DNA of 10,517 nt from positions 1-10,517 of the forward strand of contig CALEZA010000034.1 of NCBI GenBank assembly GCA_937927965.1, read 5' to 3'. Below the pieces are notes generated by a model, which worked only from the letters and a program-made list of their open reading frames with translations, made no database searches and was not told the DNA's origin. The translations under genes and the position numbers were made by a program. The stretch is from an uncultured Candidatus Planktophila sp. (GTDB lineage Bacteria; Actinomycetota; Actinomycetes; Nanopelagicales; Nanopelagicaceae). Below, piece by piece: positions 6,904-10,517 of the stretch. Position 1 is the first letter of the stretch. Every line of letters starts with the position of its first letter.

Positions 6904-7677
6904 CTATCTGCTCTCAATTCTCATAGGAGTATTGTCAATCAAACGAACACCATTTATCCACCCAGCAACTATCGCCCTCACAGATTTGCTCGAGGCAGTA
7001 GGCGCAGCGAAGGTCTCCTCATCAATGAAATCTGCATAATCGAGTGTGAATGCAGATTCCTCAGCTAGCAGTTCTCGTAGGTGGGTTTCAGATTGTGCCT
7101 CTCGGAGAGAGCGTGAAATGTTTGCGGCGGCCACTCTGCCTTCTGGGGTAAGTCGAACATTTCGAGATGACATCGCCAAACCATCACTCTCACGAACAGT
7201 GGGCGCCGCGATGATCTCCACATCCCCTGCAATGGATCGAATCACTTGTAGTTGTTGGAAATCCTTTTCACCAAAAATCGCCCACTGCGGCTTTACTAAT
7301 TCGAATAGTCGATTGACGACAGTGACTACACCATCAAAATGTCCAGGGCGAGAGGCGCCTTCATAAAGTTCGCCGATTTTTCCTGCAGAAAGTTTCTTAA
7401 ATCCCTCTGGATAAATTTCTTCATAAGTTGGTAACCAAAGATGAGTGACCCCATACTCCTGCGCTAAAGCAACATCTTTTTCTGGAGTGCGAGGATATTT
7501 CTCAAGGTCATCTTTATTTTCAAATTGAAGTGGATTGACGAAAATACTCGCAACAACATTCTCTGACTTCTCGGCAGCAATGCGAAAGAGTGATCCGTGA
7601 CCTGCATGCAGTGCACCCATGGTTGGAACAAAAGCGCAGCCTGAAGGAAGCTCATGTGCGCTAGTTACAACTTTCAT
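6904..7677 (-). CDS. panC: Pantothenate synthetase (pantoate-beta-alanine ligase)
   Basis: Joins pantoate and beta-alanine with ATP, through a pantoyl-adenylate, to make pantothenate. The nucleotidyltransferase fold shows the HIGH-type motif PTMGALHAGH (18-27), IFVNPLQF (45-52), GHFDGVVTVVNRLF (112-125), FGEKDFQQL (135-143) and the KMSKS-type MSSRN (169-173). At 257 residues it is short against the usual 280 to 310, through a trimmed N-terminus and a reduced C-terminal lid domain; all catalytic motifs remain. The ATG has AAAGGA upstream at about 9 bases. It follows folK after a 47-base gap that may hold a promoter, and it abuts nadB. PanD (beta-alanine supply), often next to panC in actinobacteria, is absent here. 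It feeds CoaX encoded two genes further on. Confidence 0.97.
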   Translation of the reverse strand: MKVVTSAHELPSGCAFVPTMGALHAGHGSLFRIAAEKSENVVASIFVNPLQFENKDDLEKYPRTPEKDVALAQEYGVTHLWLPTYEEIYPEGFKKLSAGKIGELYEGASRPGHFDGVVTVVNRLFELVKPQWAIFGEKDFQQLQVIRSIAGDVEIIAAPTVRESDGLAMSSRNVRLTPEGRVAAANISRSLREAQSETHLRELLAEESAFTLDYADFIDEETFAAPTASSKSVRAIVAGWINGVRLIDNTPMRIESR

Positions 7678-7742
7678 GGCTCCAGTCCTTTCAGGTACCG
7701 GGCAGGTGCTCTAAGTCTAAGTCTTTATTGCAGAGCCGCCAA
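7678..7742 (-). promoter_or_regulatory. Candidate internal promoter for panC-nadB-nadC-coaX
   Basis: On the minus strand TTGGCG (7742-7737, inside the folK end) and TAGACT (7719-7714) are separated by exactly 17 bases. Each matches the sigma-70 consensus at 4 of 6 positions, and TAGACT also fits TANNNT. The predicted start would give a leader of about 30 bases containing AAAGGA before the panC ATG. The gap also carries a tandem ACTTAG-type hexamer (7711-7724) that overlaps the -10. This is prediction by eye only; weak boxes of this quality occur by chance. Confidence 0.35.
7711..7724. repeat. Short tandem hexamer repeat downstream of folK
   Basis: CTAAGT is repeated twice, followed by CT (2.3 copies on the plus strand), immediately beyond the folK stop codon. 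It overlaps the candidate panC -10 element. It may be a replication-slippage product or simply chance. Confidence 0.5.
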
Positions 7743-8171
7743 AAGTTCAGTTACCTTGCCATGTGTGAGCAAGATGGCATCAGGCTCCACCTCTGCCCAT
7801 GGCTCAAGCACAAATACACGCTCAAAAGCTCTTGGGTGAGGAAGTGTTAATTCCTCTGCTTTGCTAATGATTGAGCCATATTGGATCAAATCACAGTCAA
7901 TAGTTCGTGGCCCCCAGTGCTCAATCCTCTCGCGACCCAAAGTTTTTTCAATACCGTGCAAGAGACTCAGGAGCTCCATTGCAGATAGTTCACTCTCTGC
8001 AATGACCACTGCATTGAGGTAGTCCGGTTGCTCTGGACCCCCTACAGCCTTAGTTGAGTAGATTGAAGAGACCGCGATGACTTCGACGGATTCGCGCAGA
8101 AGTGCAATTGCAATTTTCATCTGCTCCTGCGGATTGCCAATATTTGCACCGAGTGCAATTACTGCCTTCAT
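7725..8171 (-). CDS. folK: 6-hydroxymethyl-7,8-dihydropterin pyrophosphokinase (HPPK)
   Basis: Transfers pyrophosphate from ATP to 6-hydroxymethyl-dihydropterin, making the substrate of FolP. The 148 residues are at the short end of the family (about 150 to 180). It begins with the usual ALGANIGNP (6-14), has SSIYSTKAVGG (35-45) and QPDYLNAVV (48-56), then the signature HWGPRTIDCDLI (85-96), whose Asp92 and Asp94 are the expected magnesium ligands. It ends with LPHPRAFERVFVLEPWAEV (110-128). Its ATG overlaps the folB stop by 4 bases (ATGA) and there is no clear ribosome-binding site, so translation is coupled to folB. In Mycobacterium the next genes are DUF3180 and DUF2520 proteins; here panC follows directly. 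Confidence 0.97.
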   Translation of the reverse strand: MKAVIALGANIGNPQEQMKIAIALLRESVEVIAVSSIYSTKAVGGPEQPDYLNAVVIAESELSAMELLSLLHGIEKTLGRERIEHWGPRTIDCDLIQYGSIISKAEELTLPHPRAFERVFVLEPWAEVEPDAILLTHGKVTELLAALQ

Positions 8172-8524
8172 CTGCGAATTGTGACCGAAATATCGGCCAC
8201 TTTCTCGCTCACAGGTGCCTTTGGTTTATGCACAGTCACAGCTACAGAAATAACTTTGGGAGAAACTTCCTTAATTCGATCTGCAATCTTTCCAGCTAAC
8301 CGCTCAATGAGATCTAGTGATTTCCCTTCGATCTCTTCTAAAGCAATCGAGGTGAAAAGACTGTAATCAACAGTATCTGAGAGTGCATCACTCAAACTTG
8401 CAGCATGCAAATCTATTTCAATCTCAAGATCAACTGTAAATTGTTGACCATCGCGCTTTTCAAAATCAAAGACTCCATGAAAGCCGAAGCCTTTTATTCC
8501 TTTGATTGAGATTACATCGCTCAT
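8168..8524 (-). CDS. folB: 7,8-dihydroneopterin aldolase
   Basis: Cleaves dihydroneopterin to 6-hydroxymethyl-dihydropterin and glycolaldehyde in folate synthesis; the family forms tunnel-fold octamers. The 118 residues are typical. Visible features are GFHGVFDFEKRDGQQF (14-29) with Glu22 for pterin recognition, VDYS (52-55, Tyr54), LIERLAGKIAD (72-82), and VHKPKAP (98-104), where Lys100 is the expected catalytic lysine at the same number as in well-studied homologues. It overlaps folP upstream and folK downstream by 4 bases each (both ATGA). The neighbouring genes encode the steps before and after it apart from dihydroneopterin triphosphate dephosphorylation, which confirms the role. Confidence 0.97.
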   Translation of the reverse strand: MSDVISIKGIKGFGFHGVFDFEKRDGQQFTVDLEIEIDLHAASLSDALSDTVDYSLFTSIALEEIEGKSLDLIERLAGKIADRIKEVSPKVISVAVTVHKPKAPVSEKVADISVTIRR

Positions 8525-9276
8525 GGCTTCAATACTTTCACATGTGGGGCCACGCTATGAACTCTGACGGCCCAGATTCCCTTATCAACTAAAGATTTGG
8601 ATATAGCCAAGGTGCCTTCTTCGCGCTCATCAGGTGAATCTCCCCCAATAAATCGCTTACGAGAATGCCCAATTAATACTGGATAGCCTAAAGATACAAA
8701 TTCATCGATTCGATTGAGAATCTCCCAGTTATGTTCTGCATCCTTTGCGAAGCCAAGGCCTGGATCTAGAACTATCTTCTCTCTCTTAATCCCCGCTTCA
8801 AGCGCCTTATTGAGCTGAATTGTTACCTCATCAATAACCTCGGATACGACATCACCATACTGGGCACGCGAATTCATATCCTTAGAATGTCCGCGCCAAT
8901 GCATAAGTGTGTAAGTGCACCCGAGTTCTGCAATAGTAGTAAACATTTCTGGATCGGCAGCTCCACCACTGACATCATTGACAATCGTTGCACCTGCTTC
9001 AACAGCGAGCCTTGCTGTCGAAGCCCGCATCGTGTCAATGCTTATCTGAGCACCTTTGCCTGAAAGTGCCTTAATGACCGGAATAACTCGGCGCTGCTCT
9101 TCTTCTGCGCTGACGCGTTCAGCTCCTGGGCGAGTAGATTCGCCACCAACATCGATGATATCGACACCTTCTTCAATCATCTCTAATCCGTGAGTGAGAG
9201 CTTGTTCAAAGGTGAAATGTTTACCGCCATCGGCAAACGAATCCGGGGTTACATTCAGAATTCCCATCACCAACAT
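8521..9276 (-). CDS. folP: Dihydropteroate synthase
   Basis: Condenses dihydropterin pyrophosphate with p-aminobenzoate to dihydropteroate; this enzyme is the sulfonamide target. The 251-residue TIM barrel is slightly short (usual 260 to 280) but complete. Visible motifs are GILNVTPDSFADGG (5-18), DVGGESTRPG (42-51), SIDT (79-82), NDVSGG (100-105), LMHWRG (124-129), DPGLGFAK (171-178), GHSRKRF (203-209) and RVHSV (238-242). The last is RVHDV in many homologues; the phosphate-contacting Arg and His are kept, and only the following Asp has become Ser. The ATG is the first usable start because an in-frame TAG lies four codons upstream. It is 5 bases beyond the folE stop with a weak AGG. It appears to be the functional FolP1 type rather than the inactive FolP2 paralogue. 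Confidence 0.97.
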   Translation of the reverse strand: MLVMGILNVTPDSFADGGKHFTFEQALTHGLEMIEEGVDIIDVGGESTRPGAERVSAEEEQRRVIPVIKALSGKGAQISIDTMRASTARLAVEAGATIVNDVSGGAADPEMFTTIAELGCTYTLMHWRGHSKDMNSRAQYGDVVSEVIDEVTIQLNKALEAGIKREKIVLDPGLGFAKDAEHNWEILNRIDEFVSLGYPVLIGHSRKRFIGGDSPDEREEGTLAISKSLVDKGIWAVRVHSVAPHVKVLKP

Positions 9277-9281
9277 GGCGA

Positions 9282-9893
9282 TTACCTATTTGTTATCAAG
9301 CTGATGGCTTCAGCGCGTGTTGCTGGATCGCGCAACGCGCCTCTTACAGCAGATGTTGTTGTGCGAGCCTGCGATTTACGCACTCCCCGCATAGACATGC
9401 AGAGGTGTTCGCAATCAACAATCACAATTACTCCAAGAGGATTAAGGATTTCAACCATCGCATCTGCAATTTGAGTTGTGAGTCGTTCCTGCACCTGTGG
9501 TCTGCGTGCATATAAATCAACGAGTCGGGCAACTTTTGAAAGTCCAGTTATTTTCCCACTTGGTATATAGCCAACATGGGCAACGCCATGAAATGGCGTC
9601 AAATGATGTTCGCAGTGAGAGAAGACTTCAATATCTCTAATGATTACGAGCTCTTCATGACCAATATCGAATGTTGTCGTGAGCACTTCTTCAGGACGCT
9701 GCCATAGCCCTTCGAAGTTCTCCTTAAAAGCTCGCGCCACTCTTGCAGGGGTGTCCTTGAGACCATCTCGATCTGGATTTTCACCCAAAGCAAGGAGGAG
9801 TTCCCTTACAGCTTTCTCAGCCCGTTCTTGATCAAATGGTGCGCTTGCGCGACCATCATCTGATCCCATAGAGACTGAGGAGATTTCACTCAC
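9282..9893 (-). CDS. folE: GTP cyclohydrolase I (type IA)
   Basis: Zinc enzyme converting GTP to dihydroneopterin triphosphate and formate, the entry step of folate synthesis. The 203 residues agree with the family. Visible features are [13 protein letters not shown] (44-56), [12 protein letters not shown] (92-103) with zinc ligands Cys94 and His97 and catalytic His96, the [20 protein letters not shown] segment (117-136), and [11 protein letters not shown] (161-171) with the third zinc ligand Cys165. The chosen start is a GTG whose reading frame overlaps the end of ftsH by 8 bases. An in-frame ATG at codon 9 (9869-9867) is the alternative; neither has a strong Shine-Dalgarno. Overlap with ftsH and the homologous gene order favour the GTG. 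Confidence 0.96.
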   Translation of the reverse strand: MSEISSVSMGSDDGRASAPFDQERAEKAVRELLLALGENPDRDGLKDTPARVARAFKENFEGLWQRPEEVLTTTFDIGHEELVIIRDIEVFSHCEHHLTPFHGVAHVGYIPSGKITGLSKVARLVDLYARRPQVQERLTTQIADAMVEILNPLGVIVIVDCEHLCMSMRGVRKSQARTTTSAVRGALRDPATRAEAISLITNR

Positions 9894-10517
9894 TGTCAGT
9901 TGTCTTCTTTACTCGACGAGGTCGCTTTGGCTTTTCTGTTGATTCGCTTTCAACGACTGGAGCCATCTTCTCTGTGATTGCCACAGGTGGAATGTCAGAT
10001 GGAATGCGAGTCAAAGATCCTGTCCACTTAGGACGCTCTGGCCAATCAATGACTCCTGAGAAAATCTCTGCAATCTCTTCCTTGTTAAGAGTTTCCTTTT
10101 CAAGAAGGCGAATCACCATTGCATCCAAAGTTTCACGGTTGGCAACCAAGATATCGAACGCTTCTTGATGAGCATTTCCAATCAACTTGCGAATTTCATC
10201 GTCCACTGTTGCGGCAACTGATTCAGAGTAATCTCGTTGATGACCATACTCGCGGCCAAGGAATGGCTGTGTGGAATCTCCACCTAGCTTGATTGCACCA
10301 ATAGTTTCCGTCATTCCATATTGAGTAACCATTGCACGAGCAAGAGCTGTTGCCTTCTCAATGTCATTGGATGCACCAGTTGAAGGATCATGGAAAATCA
10401 ACTCTTCTGCAGCACGACCGCCAAGGGAGTATGCCAACTGGTCGAGAAGTTGATTGCGAGTTGTTGAGTACTTATCTTCATCTGGAAGAACCATGGTGTA
10501 ACCGAGTGCGCGTCCAC
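9886..10517 (-). CDS. ftsH: FtsH membrane-bound ATP-dependent zinc metalloprotease, C-terminal part (cut by window edge)
   Basis: Membrane-anchored AAA+ protease that degrades membrane and regulatory proteins. About 210 C-terminal residues are visible; the transmembrane segments, AAA+ module and HExxH zinc motif lie beyond the right edge. The open frame enters the window with [17 protein letters not shown], the stretch that follows the zinc helix in Fts[17 protein letters not shown] and [18 protein letters not shown] follow, where the Asp of SNDIE is the expected third zinc ligand. The helical peptidase domain ends around [10 protein letters not shown]. The tail of about 50 residues is low in complexity and ends strongly basic ([13 protein letters not shown]), as in other actinobacterial FtsH proteins. 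The internal ATG at 10494 is not the start. Its stop overlaps the folE start by 8 bases, which links folate genes to ftsH transcription. Confidence 0.97.
   Translation of the reverse strand, partial: GRALGYTMVLPDEDKYSTTRNQLLDQLAYSLGGRAAEELIFHDPSTGASNDIEKATALARAMVTQYGMTETIGAIKLGGDSTQPFLGREYGHQRDYSESVAATVDDEIRKLIGNAHQEAFDILVANRETLDAMVIRLLEKETLNKEEIAEIFSGVIDWPERPKWTGSLTRIPSDIPPVAITEKMAPVVESESTEKPKRPRRVKKTTDSE

Noticed and set aside
9867..9869. ATG at codon 9 as the folE start
   Set aside because: Possible, but it has no ribosome-binding site, and the upstream GTG overlapping the ftsH stop fits the coupled style of the operon better.
10492..10494. ATG as the start of a separate 202-residue gene at the right end
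   Set aside because: The frame continues to the window edge with GRALGYT, the conserved FtsH sequence just before this Met, so it is an internal codon of a truncated ftsH.
1..10517. Mobile elements, CRISPR arrays, tRNA or rRNA genes, toxin-antitoxin or defence modules
   Set aside because: Almost every base belongs to a recognised housekeeping gene in one direction. The only gaps above 20 bases (25, 47 and 148) hold no such feature.

Overview
The window is a compact, entirely minus-strand stretch of housekeeping genes from an actinobacterium. Three things support this. The gene order (ftsH, folate genes, panC, coaX, lysS, clpC) is the conserved actinobacterial arrangement known from Mycobacterium and Streptomyces. 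The ClpC and LysS proteins carry actinobacterial-type sequences. The N-acetylglutamate synthase is the single-domain Rv2747 type. The base composition looks well below that of high-GC actinobacteria (mid-to-upper 40s % GC by eye, not computed) and the spacing is very tight. This fits a streamlined aquatic lineage such as the freshwater acI/Nanopelagicales group, but that placement is inference.

Layout in the direction of transcription, right to left: the C-terminal part of ftsH (cut by the right edge), then folE, folP, folB and folK (dihydropterin and dihydropteroate synthesis), panC (pantothenate), nadB and nadC (NAD from aspartate), coaX (first step of CoA synthesis), lysS (lysyl-tRNA synthetase), argA (N-acetylglutamate synthase), a 148-base regulatory gap, and the N-terminal 508 residues of clpC (cut by the left edge). 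Genes overlap by 4 to 8 bases or are separated by 0 to 47 bases, so ftsH to argA probably behaves as one long, translationally coupled transcription unit. An internal promoter is plausible before panC, and possibly before lysS. clpC appears to have its own leader, with inverted repeats.

Functionally, the block joins three cofactor pathways (tetrahydrofolate, CoA, NAD) to a tRNA synthetase and the committed step of arginine synthesis. ATP-dependent proteolysis genes flank it on both sides (FtsH protease and the ClpC unfoldase). FolE, FolB, FolK and FolP together cover GTP to dihydropteroate, apart from the dephosphorylation step and p-aminobenzoate supply. NadB and NadC need NadA, and PanC needs PanB/PanE and PanD; none of these is in the window.

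I found no mobile element, CRISPR array, tRNA, rRNA or novel defence or metabolic system. The more interesting points are the inverted-repeat leader of clpC, a candidate internal promoter before panC, the unusual lysS translation start, and the absence of genes usually found in this neighbourhood (lsr2, panD, the DUF3180 and DUF2520 genes).
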